DNA of 64,000 nt from the NCBI RefSeq assembly GCF_002368095.1, contig NZ_AP018227.1, forward strand, positions 1,200,936 through 1,264,935, given 5' to 3'. Origin of the DNA: Calothrix parasitica NIES-267 (GTDB taxonomy: Bacteria > Cyanobacteriota > Cyanobacteriia > Cyanobacteriales > Nostocaceae). Made by a program: the position numbers and the translations under genes. Under the pieces are notes generated by a model. It was not told the origin of the DNA and did no database searches. It worked only from the letters and a program-made list of their open reading frames with translations. Below are positions 54,180-62,736 of this stretch, in pieces (within the stretch, counting starts at the first letter, position 1; each line of letters starts with the position of its first letter).

Positions 54180-57100
54180 ATGAGCGAACGAACGCATGAA
54201 AAAAGCAATTGGTCATCAACGACACCACAAAACCAAGATTCTGTATTGAAACTTCGTCGTTTTACCACCAAAGATGACAATGACGAAGAAATTAAAAAAT
54301 CACCCGAATCTTTCCGCGCTGATATTAATTCTTCCAAATTTTCTCTTCCTATAAATCCCCCATTTCCTAACGCTAACATTCAACGTCAAGAACAAAATCA
54401 AGAAGAGAAAGAACCAGAAGAAAAACCAGAAATCAATTTAAAGTCAGATTCACCACCTACTGAAGAACCGGAAGAAGAAAATAAATCTGAGGAATCAGAA
54501 TCACAAATAAATTTAAAGCCAGATTCACCACCTACTGAAACTCCTGAAGAAAAAGAAGAAAATTTATCATCAAATTCTATTCAAACTAAATTAACTGTTG
54601 GTAAACCGGGGGATAAATACGAACAGGAAGCTGACGCTACAGCAGCTAAGGTTATGGGGATGTCCGATGAAACTTTGCAACGTCAAACAGAGGAAGAAAC
54701 TGAAGATATCCAAACCCAACAAATCCCTACTCTTAACACCTCTCCGATAACTGAAAAAGGAGAAGAAGAACAAGAAGACATTCAAACAAAAGGAAAAGGT
54801 GATCGCCAGCAACAGACTCAAACGAGTTCTAGTTTAGAAAGTCGTCTGGGAAGCTCGAAGGGTGGAGGTAGTCCTTTACCGGATAGCGTGCGTGGTTTTA
54901 TGGAGCCACGGTTTGGCGCTGATTTTGGTAATGTGCGCGTGCATAATGATTCCAGCACCGTGCAGATGAATAAGGAATTGGGAGCGCAGGCTTTTGCTCA
55001 TGGTAATGATATTTACTATGGCGCTGGGAAGTCTCCTGGTAATAATGAGTTGACAGCCCATGAGTTGACCCATACTATTCAGCAGACTGGGGGAAAGCTT
55101 CAACGTAAAGCAAACAAACTGCGACTCAAGTCAAATATTGGTACTAGTAACAAAATTAAACCATTTGAGCGTCTTGGTTCCAAGGAAGCCGACAGTTATA
55201 GTAAATTTGAACCAGAAAATGAACTTCAAAACAGAGAGCAAACCGAAGAACAAACTAAAGGTAAACAAAAGCTAAAGTCCAATCAAGTTAAAAAATCTAA
55301 GAAAAACAAGGCATCAACGCCAAAAGCTGTCCCAGGTGAGCAAAATCAGAAAACACAAGAGCTAAAATCTCAAACTCCTGAAGCTGGTAAGACAGAAGAC
55401 ATAAATTCTCAAAAAGATGCTCAAGGGAAGCAGGAGCAGACAAAAGACAAAGCTGTAAACGGTGAAAATCCTCAAAACCCACCCGCTCAACAGCCAGCAG
55501 CAAAACCCCTTCTAGAACAGAAGGGTTTAGATAAAGAGATGACAGGTAATGCTGCGCCAGCGACAAAAGCTCAAGCAACTCCAAGAAGTGGATCTGGGGG
55601 TGGCGGTAGTCAAGTTGCTGGTGGTGGTAGCGGTGGCGATGTTGGTGGTGAAGTGAATGAAGAAGCTGAAGCTAAAGCAATGGAACAGTGTATGGCTGAG
55701 GCTGAAACTCCTGAAAATTCTGATTCGGAGCAACTTTCTTCTCCAGAAAAGGAAATTGCAGTTGCAGCAATTGCTGAAGATCCAGTACCTGGCGAACCAC
55801 CCAGTGGTGGAGTTGGCGGTGAAGCAATTTCCGAACAACCCCAATCCCAAGCACCAGATGTTTCTCAATCTGAACCTTCAGCAGCATTAGCAGCGATTAG
55901 TCATTTACCTCCAACTAAATTGCTGTCTGCTATCGGGGGTGTATCTGGTGCAGTTATTACTACTATCGGTAAACAAAAAGAAGCACTTGTTGCTAATCCA
56001 CCATCCTTGGAAACACCAAGCGGTGCAAAATCCCCCGCCTCTAAGGTTGCAAAATCTGTCCCGGAAGATAAACCCAAGGCTGTTGAGAAAAAGCCAGATG
56101 GAGTTGCTAAACCAGTTCCACAACCCGAGCCGTTACCTCCTCAAAAATCTTCACCTCAAGTGAAAACGCCTCCACCTGCGGTGCAAGGAAATGAAAAAGG
56201 AGAACTATCTGAGTCAGATGTGGAAAGGATGCAGGCTTCTATCGGTAAAATGCCTGTTAAAGATCCCGGTGCCATGGAAATTTCCGCCGGGAATCCTCCT
56301 GAATTAGAACTTACAGGTAATGCAAATCCCCAAAAGGCTCAGGAGCAGAAAGCTGAATTAGAAAAAAGTCTCGCCGAAACCCAAACCAAAGGACAGCAGA
56401 GCTTGGCACAGCCAATGGGTGAAGATGCGATTATGCATTCAGTACCACAACAAACCCTAAAGGCTCAGATTGCTGGTGGTGCAGGAGATAGCGGGGGTGG
56501 TGGTGGCGAAACAGATATGGGAGATACCATTTCCATTTTGGCGCAGCAAGAGAAAGGTGACGAAATTCAAGCCGCAGCAGCTAAAGCCCAAGGAGAGTTC
56601 GCAGCTCGCAAGCAAGAACATAGCGCTAGGGTTGTTGAAGAAAAGGCACAATCCCATCAATATATTGAGCAACTCAAACTCAAGAATGCCGAGCAGCAAG
56701 CCCAGGAAAAAGGTAAAGCTAAAGCTGAAGTGCAGCAAATGCGCGGAGAATGGAGAAAAGAGCAGCAAACTCTGGTTAAAGAGTCTGGCACTGAAGCCAA
56801 TAAGTTGGTGAATGAAGGAATCAAAGAAATTGACACCAAGAAAGCCGAAGGTGAAGCAGAAGCTCAAAAAGAAATTCACAAGGGCGAACAAAACGCCGAG
56901 CAAGAGCGCAAAAAGGGTGAAACCGAAGCTGCTGCTGAGCGCCAGAAGGGTGAACGGGATTCGGGTGGGTTGTTTGGCTGGTTAGCTAGTAAAGCAAAGG
57001 CATTCTTTGATGGTATAAAGCAAGGGATTCAAAAGGCTTTTGAAGCAGCCCGTGCTGCAATGCGTCAGGCAATTGAACTTGCTAAAAGCATGGCGGCTAA

Positions 57101-59384
57101 GGCGATTGAGAAATGTCGTCAGGCGATTGTGGCGACGATTCAGCGTGTTGGTAATGCCTTGATTGCAATTGGGGACAAGCTTCTGGCACAATGGCCTGGG
57201 TTGCAAAAGAAATGGCGGGATTCGATTCAAAAACGAGTCGAGCAAGCAGAAGCGACGGTTAATAAGCTCGCTCAAGATTTGAATCAAGGTATTCAGAAGG
57301 GACTGGATTTGCTCGGTAAGGGGCTAGATGCTGCTCTTGGTTTGATGGAAAAGGGAATGCTAGCAGCAGTCAGCGTCTATGAAGGTGCTGTCATGGGAGC
57401 AATTAAGTTTGGTGAAGGAGCAGCCAAAGCATTAGGAGCCTTTGCTGTTCTTGCAAAAGATATTGGAGCTAATCCCGGTCAATGGATTGGTAATCTAGAT
57501 ACTGCGGTTTCCGACGGTATTAAAAATCATCTTTGGAATGCCTTTCAGCAGCAAGTTCAAGTTTGGTTTAACCAGAAATTAGAAGCGGTTTTAGGTCTAG
57601 GTACCACTGTTTGGAAAATTTTGACCCAGGGCGGCATTTCCATGGCTGAAATGGGTAAGATGGCTTGGACTGGCGTTAAACAAGCGCTACCGATGATTAT
57701 TATTGGGGTGTTGCTGGAGCGTTTGGTTTCCATGATTGTGCCTGCTGCGGGGGCGGTGTTAGCAGTTATACAGGGGCTACAAGCCGCTTGGGGTACCGTT
57801 AGTCAGATAATTCAAGCCTTTGGACAGTTTATGACGTTCTTGAAGGCAGTGAAAACTGGGAATGCAGGGCCACAATTTGGGGCTGTATTGGCTTCGGCGG
57901 CGATTGTATTGCTGGAGTTTATTACTAACTTCATTATTGTCAAGATTGCGAAAGCTGCCCGGAAGGTGGCGGGTAAGTTGAAGGGGTTGGCGAAGAGTTT
58001 GATGAAGCGGGGTAAGGGGAAGAAAAGGAAGGATAATAAAGATAAGAAGAAAAAGAATGAAGATGATGACGAAACACTGACCCAGAAGAAGAAACGCCTT
58101 AACAGGGCTATCGCTTCAATGCGTCCTAAGCTGGAGAAGCTATTAAAGAAAGGTGTTACAAAAGGTAAACTAAATCGAACTCTAAAATCTCTCAAACGAC
58201 GTTATAAGCTCACATCTCTTAGCTTACGTTCTAATGGGGAAATCTACGCTCGAATTAATCCGGGTGATCCAGTTATTGACACTAACAAACTCACTCTTGA
58301 GAAGTTAGGTCGTTGTTTGGAACCTATTTTGCAGAAAGCTGAACAGGAATATCTTCAAGAACATGTTTTTCAAAAACCAGAAGCTCAAAAGCGTATTCAA
58401 AATGCTGAAGCCAGAATTTTAAATGGGGAAAGGGCATCACCATTAGATCGTGACGAGCAACGTGCCCTGTTAAGAAAAATACAACAGAATAAGAAAATAC
58501 CACAAACTTTAAAGATGGAACGAAATGTCGATGTAGACATTAAAGACCCGAATAATCTTGGAACATATTTTGTTGAAAGTCCCCAGCGAAAACATTACAA
58601 GCAAGAGCTTTTAGCAAAAAGTATATCTCAGTATAACGAAGTAGCAAAAGATAAGAATTTAAAAGCAGAACTCGATAATAATAAAGTCAGTAAAAATAGA
58701 CTTTTAAAGCATTATTTTGACAAACATGGAATTATTTCTAATCCTAAGTTTATACAACTTGGAGCAGCTTATCCACAACTCTTGGGTTCTTTAAAGCGTA
58801 TGTCTAGAGAATATGGTATTTCACATGCTGAAATTGCCAAATTACTTGGTAAACCTAATTCCAAACAAATATTAAAAAGGCTAGCAGAGATTAGAAAACC
58901 ACTTCCCATTGAGCGTAAAGGCAATTTTAGTTTTCATGCTGAAAATATTTCAACTACTGCATATCTTACGCAAGTTTTGGAACCAGAGCGTAGAGCGGGA
59001 AGTGGAATAGCCAATGCTTTAGGAGTTTCTTACGTAGCCAGTGGACAAGGAGAACTTGACGACATTTTGGGTCGAGGAGGTAAGTGGGCTCCCATGACAC
59101 CAAAAGGAGCCAGCAGTAGTGAAAAGGAATCTAAGCAAGCTATGGAAGCGAACACAAAATGGTATAGGCGTATTGCCAGAATATTTAAGCATCTTCATGA
59201 AAATGCAAAGCAGGCTAATGTGTTAATACTACAAAGTGGTTATGACTTACATGATTTACAACACGCCTTCTCTACATGGTTAGATGTAAAAGTAGAGTCA
59301 AAATCGCCTGACGCTCTGCTGCAAACTGAGCAATTACTCATAGCACAATTGAAAAAGATGCTAGCAAATTATTTTGGAAAATAA
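54180..59384 (+). CDS. Large DUF4157 (eCIS core domain) effector candidate
   Basis: 1734 residues from ATG 54180, chosen because AAAGGAG lies 9 nt upstream; the frame is open to 54153. An acidic, Glu/Pro-rich N-terminus precedes the DUF4157 domain (about 225-305) with LPDSVRGFMEPRFGADFGNV, RVHNDSS, QAFAHGNDIYYG and the zinc-protease-like motif HELTH (about 293-297). Next come a Pro/Gly-rich linker, a long Lys/Glu/Gln coiled coil (about 690-930), amphipathic helices with hydrophobic stretches (PMIIIGVLLERLVSMIVPA at about 1170; AAIVLLEFITNFIIVKIA at about 1240), a Lys-rich patch and a distinct C-terminal region (about 1390-1734) without recognised motif. DUF4157 proteins are the commonest eCIS cargo; their C-termini usually carry the toxic activity. 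The hydrophobic part may insert into membranes. Confidence 0.8.
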   Translation: MSERTHEKSNWSSTTPQNQDSVLKLRRFTTKDDNDEEIKKSPESFRADINSSKFSLPINPPFPNANIQRQEQNQEEKEPEEKPEINLKSDSPPTEEPEEENKSEESESQINLKPDSPPTETPEEKEENLSSNSIQTKLTVGKPGDKYEQEADATAAKVMGMSDETLQRQTEEETEDIQTQQIPTLNTSPITEKGEEEQEDIQTKGKGDRQQQTQTSSSLESRLGSSKGGGSPLPDSVRGFMEPRFGADFGNVRVHNDSSTVQMNKELGAQAFAHGNDIYYGAGKSPGNNELTAHELTHTIQQTGGKLQRKANKLRLKSNIGTSNKIKPFERLGSKEADSYSKFEPENELQNREQTEEQTKGKQKLKSNQVKKSKKNKASTPKAVPGEQNQKTQELKSQTPEAGKTEDINSQKDAQGKQEQTKDKAVNGENPQNPPAQQPAAKPLLEQKGLDKEMTGNAAPATKAQATPRSGSGGGGSQVAGGGSGGDVGGEVNEEAEAKAMEQCMAEAETPENSDSEQLSSPEKEIAVAAIAEDPVPGEPPSGGVGGEAISEQPQSQAPDVSQSEPSAALAAISHLPPTKLLSAIGGVSGAVITTIGKQKEALVANPPSLETPSGAKSPASKVAKSVPEDKPKAVEKKPDGVAKPVPQPEPLPPQKSSPQVKTPPPAVQGNEKGELSESDVERMQASIGKMPVKDPGAMEISAGNPPELELTGNANPQKAQEQKAELEKSLAETQTKGQQSLAQPMGEDAIMHSVPQQTLKAQIAGGAGDSGGGGGETDMGDTISILAQQEKGDEIQAAAAKAQGEFAARKQEHSARVVEEKAQSHQYIEQLKLKNAEQQAQEKGKAKAEVQQMRGEWRKEQQTLVKESGTEANKLVNEGIKEIDTKKAEGEAEAQKEIHKGEQNAEQERKKGETEAAAERQKGERDSGGLFGWLASKAKAFFDGIKQGIQKAFEAARAAMRQAIELAKSMAAKAIEKCRQAIVATIQRVGNALIAIGDKLLAQWPGLQKKWRDSIQKRVEQAEATVNKLAQDLNQGIQKGLDLLGKGLDAALGLMEKGMLAAVSVYEGAVMGAIKFGEGAAKALGAFAVLAKDIGANPGQWIGNLDTAVSDGIKNHLWNAFQQQVQVWFNQKLEAVLGLGTTVWKILTQGGISMAEMGKMAWTGVKQALPMIIIGVLLERLVSMIVPAAGAVLAVIQGLQAAWGTVSQIIQAFGQFMTFLKAVKTGNAGPQFGAVLASAAIVLLEFITNFIIVKIAKAARKVAGKLKGLAKSLMKRGKGKKRKDNKDKKKKNEDDDETLTQKKKRLNRAIASMRPKLEKLLKKGVTKGKLNRTLKSLKRRYKLTSLSLRSNGEIYARINPGDPVIDTNKLTLEKLGRCLEPILQKAEQEYLQEHVFQKPEAQKRIQNAEARILNGERASPLDRDEQRALLRKIQQNKKIPQTLKMERNVDVDIKDPNNLGTYFVESPQRKHYKQELLAKSISQYNEVAKDKNLKAELDNNKVSKNRLLKHYFDKHGIISNPKFIQLGAAYPQLLGSLKRMSREYGISHAEIAKLLGKPNSKQILKRLAEIRKPLPIERKGNFSFHAENISTTAYLTQVLEPERRAGSGIANALGVSYVASGQGELDDILGRGGKWAPMTPKGASSSEKESKQAMEANTKWYRRIARIFKHLHENAKQANVLILQSGYDLHDLQHAFSTWLDVKVESKSPDALLQTEQLLIAQLKKMLANYFGK

Positions 59385-59389
59385 TATTT

Positions 59390-60022
59390 ATGAGTAGTCA
59401 GTACTTTGTATTAAAAACTGCACCTGAAAAACGTTTTGATGAAGAACTTCAAGAAAAAATGGAGACTGCGTTAACTCAATTACATGCAAATACAGGATTA
59501 TTTTTCGATTACTTGTGTTCAGAGGAACTAGATTCTTCAGTCAACCGTTTTTTCTGGATAGAAGTTAAATCAGAAGAAGCCATACTTAAGCTTGTTGATG
59601 ATGCATCCATACCTGTTATTTACTTAATAGTCAAAGCCAAATGTCAAGAGAATATTGAGTTAATCTCTTCCTGTATTACTCAATTTATTTCAATATACTC
59701 TCTTGAACAACTTCAACATAAAGCTATAAAAGAAATGAATATTAACCCGAAAAGTATTTTGCTTTTGGCTTTGGGAACTAGCATTGAATTCGAGCCAATT
59801 TCTGCTCAAATATTTTCTGATGCTTTCAAATCCTCAAATTCAACTACTCGATGTGCTGCGGCTGAAGCTTTAGGCCTCGTCCAATGGCCTGAGCTAATGG
59901 TAGATTTAAAGCGTGCTGCCGAATCAGATTCAGATGCTGATGTAAGAGAAATGGCTGCTGTTTCTTTGGAAGCGTGTGAATCTCTAATCAAAGTAAAAAG
60001 CGATGTTGATTTAAAAAACTAA
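59390..60022 (+). CDS. HEAT-repeat protein, possible immunity or chaperone partner of the effector
   Basis: 210 residues, starting 5 nt after the effector stop. The C-terminal half has HEAT-like helical repeats (SNSTTRCAAAEALGLVQWPE, LMVDLKRAAESDSDADVREM, AAVSLEACESLIKVK). The N-terminal half is alpha/beta and not recognised (FFDYLCSEELDSSVNRFFWI). No signal peptide or membrane helix is present, so it acts in the cytoplasm. The tight coupling to the effector gene suggests an immunity protein or loading chaperone; this is inferred from position only. Confidence 0.6.
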   Translation: MSSQYFVLKTAPEKRFDEELQEKMETALTQLHANTGLFFDYLCSEELDSSVNRFFWIEVKSEEAILKLVDDASIPVIYLIVKAKCQENIELISSCITQFISIYSLEQLQHKAIKEMNINPKSILLLALGTSIEFEPISAQIFSDAFKSSNSTTRCAAAEALGLVQWPELMVDLKRAAESDSDADVREMAAVSLEACESLIKVKSDVDLKN

Positions 60023-60074
60023 AGCTAGGAGAATTTCCGCTTTTTTTATTAGTAAGCATCTGTATCGATTTCCT

Positions 60075-60803
60075 ATGCAAAACCCTACCTCCGAAGAACA
60101 ACTCCAACAAACCCTCCGCACCTACCTAGAAACTTGGGCAAAAGAGAACCTACCCGAATTTGACGAACTCGGCTCAGACACATCCACTGAAACCCTAGAA
60201 GAAATCACCAAATCCCTTGAAAAACTAGCAGAAACAGAATTCGAGGCTATTACCCAAAATGCCACATTTGAATTCATTGATGCCATAGAAACTACCTTTC
60301 AAGAATGGGCAAAAACTGCTCGGGAAGAACTTAACCCAGATGCTACCAGTAGCCAACTTATTTACAAAGCTGTACTCAACTTCTTCAAAACTGAAGAATG
60401 GGAATTCGTCGAAGAAGAAGATGAACTCATATTGTACATGAATTTCAAAGGCGAAAACGGTGAGTGGGTTTGCCTTGCTAAAGTCATTGAAGTTGAAAAT
60501 CAGTTTATCTTTTACTCCCTTTATCCCCAAGCAGTTCCCCAAGATAAACGCTTGGCGATCGCCGAATTTATCACCCGCGTTAACTACGGTACAGTCCTTG
60601 GTAACTTTGAACTAGATTTCGACGACGGCGAAATCCGTTACAAAACCAGCATTGACGTAGAAGGTGACAATCTGAGTTTTGCATTAATCAAACAAATGGT
60701 TTACGCCAATGTAATGATGATGGATGAATATTTACCGGGAATTATGGCAGTAATTGAAGGAGAGGTGGAAGTCAAAGAAGCGATTTCGTTAGTTGAAAGT
60801 TGA
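60075..60803 (+). CDS. YbjN-domain protein
   Basis: 242 residues. The C-terminal ~150 residues match the YbjN family (type III secretion chaperone-like fold): AVLNFFKTEEWEFVEEEDEL, WVCLAKVIEVENQFIFYSLY, IAEFITRVNYGTVLGNFELD and FDDGEIRYKTSIDVEGDNLS. An acidic helical N-terminus precedes it (about 1-95). No export signal is seen. YbjN-like proteins are proposed to act as chaperones or regulators, and here one lies among cargo genes, so a chaperone for eCIS cargo is a plausible inference. Codon use is slightly more GC-rich than in the flanking genes. Confidence 0.75.
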   Translation: MQNPTSEEQLQQTLRTYLETWAKENLPEFDELGSDTSTETLEEITKSLEKLAETEFEAITQNATFEFIDAIETTFQEWAKTAREELNPDATSSQLIYKAVLNFFKTEEWEFVEEEDELILYMNFKGENGEWVCLAKVIEVENQFIFYSLYPQAVPQDKRLAIAEFITRVNYGTVLGNFELDFDDGEIRYKTSIDVEGDNLSFALIKQMVYANVMMMDEYLPGIMAVIEGEVEVKEAISLVES

Positions 60804-60879
60804 GACTTATTCATTAATCGCTTAATAAAGTTTGCTTTCATAGCAGGCTATTCCTTTTATCAAGGAGAAGCTAGAAGGG

Positions 60880-61539
60880 ATGAAACATCGGATGAAAAAC
60901 TTTTTAGAAGCTAAGTGGAATGGGCTAAAAGAAAAACTTGGGATAAATAAATCAAATAAAAAATATTCCACAGAAATTGTATCCGAATATCAAACTACTA
61001 GCGGACATACTATTAAAATTACTAGCGATGGGCGTATTTTTCGGTGTAGTAATTGTGAAGAATTAGAAAACTTGTACAAGACTGTACTTGATAGTGATGA
61101 AGAACTCAGGAGATGGCTAGATACAATTAAACAAGATCCGACAAATCCAGAACTTTCTTCTCAATTAGTTAAACTTGAGGAAAGACTTGAAAATGTAGCT
61201 AAAGTTCAAAAGGGTATTTTCCCGAAACAAACCTCATACGGGGATAATAAAAAATCAAAATTTAGAAAACATCAAAATGATATCCGAACAACAGCCGAAG
61301 AATTAGGGGTGGAAATACCAAAAGGAGTGAAGATAAAATCGGAAGAGTTTCAAAAACCCGTTGTACAATTCATTGATGACATCGTGAAAACAGGAGAAAC
61401 CCGTCAGATACCTTATAAAGAGTATACAAATGCTCTTTGGAGTCGTAAAGGAAATGCAATTGTTATACGTCAAGCTGATGGTACTTTCGTTACTTTTCTA
61501 AATGCTTGTGGTGGAGGTTCAGCATTACAATGGAAATAA
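60880..61539 (+). CDS. Small toxin-like protein of the eCIS cargo region
   Basis: 219 residues. It carries a CSNC zinc-knuckle-like motif (residues 57-60), a helical middle, and a C-terminal segment VKTGETRQIPYKEYTNALWS then GNAIVIRQADGTFVTFLNAC and GGGSALQW, which resembles the ends of polymorphic-toxin domains. No signal peptide is seen. The stop lies inside the next gene (10-nt overlap), the layout typical of toxin and immunity pairs. No nuclease or transferase motif is certain. It could be a small eCIS cargo protein or the leftover C-terminal cassette of a larger effector. Confidence 0.5.
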   Translation: MKHRMKNFLEAKWNGLKEKLGINKSNKKYSTEIVSEYQTTSGHTIKITSDGRIFRCSNCEELENLYKTVLDSDEELRRWLDTIKQDPTNPELSSQLVKLEERLENVAKVQKGIFPKQTSYGDNKKSKFRKHQNDIRTTAEELGVEIPKGVKIKSEEFQKPVVQFIDDIVKTGETRQIPYKEYTNALWSRKGNAIVIRQADGTFVTFLNACGGGSALQWK

Positions 61540-62048
61540 GTAATACAAAACAAAGCGTAGTTAACGCTCTTTTGGGAAAAACAGTTGTATTAGTGTCAAG
61601 AATTGCGATTGAAGAAAATGAAGATTGTGATGTCTTAACAGACACTTTAGTCTTCACTCTTGCTGATGGTAGTAAATTCGAGTTATTAACTCAACAAGCA
61701 AAAACAGTTTTTAAAGAAATTAGTTCAGATAATAACTTATTTGTTGATTTTGAATTAGAACCAAACGAAATACTAAAAACTTATCCTATTGAACCAGAAA
61801 CATTTAATCTTCCCTTCACAGTAGATAGTGCCACAGATATTTGGGCAAGTGAGGAGGATACAAAATTTTTAGTCGCTATTATTCTCTGGGATATTGATAA
61901 GCGAACAGTTTTACCTATCTGTACTGAAACAGATGAAATAGAGTTAATGACAATTGATAAATTAAGACAACGTATAGATAGAATGGTATTTGCTTATGGA
62001 TGTGTTGAGCAAAAATGGTACAAAGAGAAAATCTTACAAGTATCATAG
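61530..62048 (+). CDS. Putative immunity-type partner of the preceding gene
   Basis: 172 residues from ATG 61530 (MEISNTKQSVVNALLGKTVV). The frame is open from 61506, but the extra part overlaps the previous gene further and has no ribosome-binding site. It is acidic and alpha/beta (DTLVFTLADGSKFELLTQQA, FLVAIILWDIDKRTVLPICT), without membrane helix or catalytic motif. The 10-nt overlap with the toxin-like gene and its acidic nature fit an immunity protein, but I recognise no family. Confidence 0.5.
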   Translation: MEISNTKQSVVNALLGKTVVLVSRIAIEENEDCDVLTDTLVFTLADGSKFELLTQQAKTVFKEISSDNNLFVDFELEPNEILKTYPIEPETFNLPFTVDSATDIWASEEDTKFLVAIILWDIDKRTVLPICTETDEIELMTIDKLRQRIDRMVFAYGCVEQKWYKEKILQVS

Positions 62049-62310
62049 TTAGTAGGTTGGGTTGAAGCATGTTCACGAAGTGTGCCGTAAGGCATAACCA
62101 AACAAAACCACTGTCCCTAAAGAAGAAATGATAGAGCTAGCATTAGATAAAATTGGAACTTTAAAACCCGATAATGCTTTAGAACTTATAATTACCTTTT
62201 TTGCTCACCCAAATATCTAAACCCAAATTGAAAATATATATAAAGTTTCTCAACCATTCCCCCATCGACATAGTAATATACCCCTGTTAACCAGGCGGAC
62301 ACTAAGTATT
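62049..62310. other. Intergenic stretch with repeat and short open frame
   Basis: It contains a dispersed-repeat-like CACGAAGTGTGCCGTAAGGC (about 62073-62092) and a frame of ~30 codons (62128-62220, MIELALDKIGTLKP) without a good ribosome-binding site, perhaps the remnant of another small cargo gene. Not called as a gene. Confidence 0.35.
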
Positions 62311-62736
62311 ATGCCTGAAGATATTCAATACCTCGATTCCCAAGACTATATCGGTTCTGGTTTTGCTTTCCCTCTAGATTTAAGCGTCCAAGGGGGAATT
62401 CAACTCAGTTCGGAAATTACAAATTTAGAAGAATCTATACTTATCATTCTCCGAACAGATTTAGGAGAACGAGTTTATCGACCAGATTTTGGCTCTCGTT
62501 TATCGGAGCTTGTTTTTGAACCTTTAAATACTCAAACTCTTTTACGTATCCGTTTGTATGTGGAAGAAGCTTTGAAGATGTGGGAACCAAGGATAATTTT
62601 AAAGGAAGTTCGCACTAATCCCGACCCTATCAGAGGTAAGGTGGAAATCGAAATTATCTATCAACCTAAGAATCATCTGGAAATTAGAAGCTTAGTATAT
62701 CCCTTTTATCTATTACCAACCGGGGAACTGCTATGA
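62311..62736 (+). CDS. eCIS baseplate protein, Gp25/gpW-like (Afp9-type)
   Basis: 141 residues. The Gp25 signature is present: SFPLDLS-like FAFPLDLSVQGGIQLSSEIT, ILIILRTDLGERVYRPDFGS, RLSELVFEPLNTQTLLRIRL with YVEEALKMWEPRIILKEVRT. Gp25-type proteins help assemble the baseplate wedge and start sheath polymerisation. The stop overlaps the start of the baseplate J gene (ATGA), so the two are translationally coupled. Baseplate genes resume here after the cargo region. Confidence 0.95.
   Translation: MPEDIQYLDSQDYIGSGFAFPLDLSVQGGIQLSSEITNLEESILIILRTDLGERVYRPDFGSRLSELVFEPLNTQTLLRIRLYVEEALKMWEPRIILKEVRTNPDPIRGKVEIEIIYQPKNHLEIRSLVYPFYLLPTGELL

Noticed and set aside
55297-56903. Several open frames on both strands inside the DUF4157 gene
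   Set aside because: They overlap a long gene with clear domains and low-complexity codons; composition (Leu/Phe/Ser-rich) fits antisense of Glu/Lys/Gln codons.
62128-62220. 30-codon open frame before the Gp25 gene
   Set aside because: No ribosome-binding site or family resemblance; kept only as a note in the intergenic entry.
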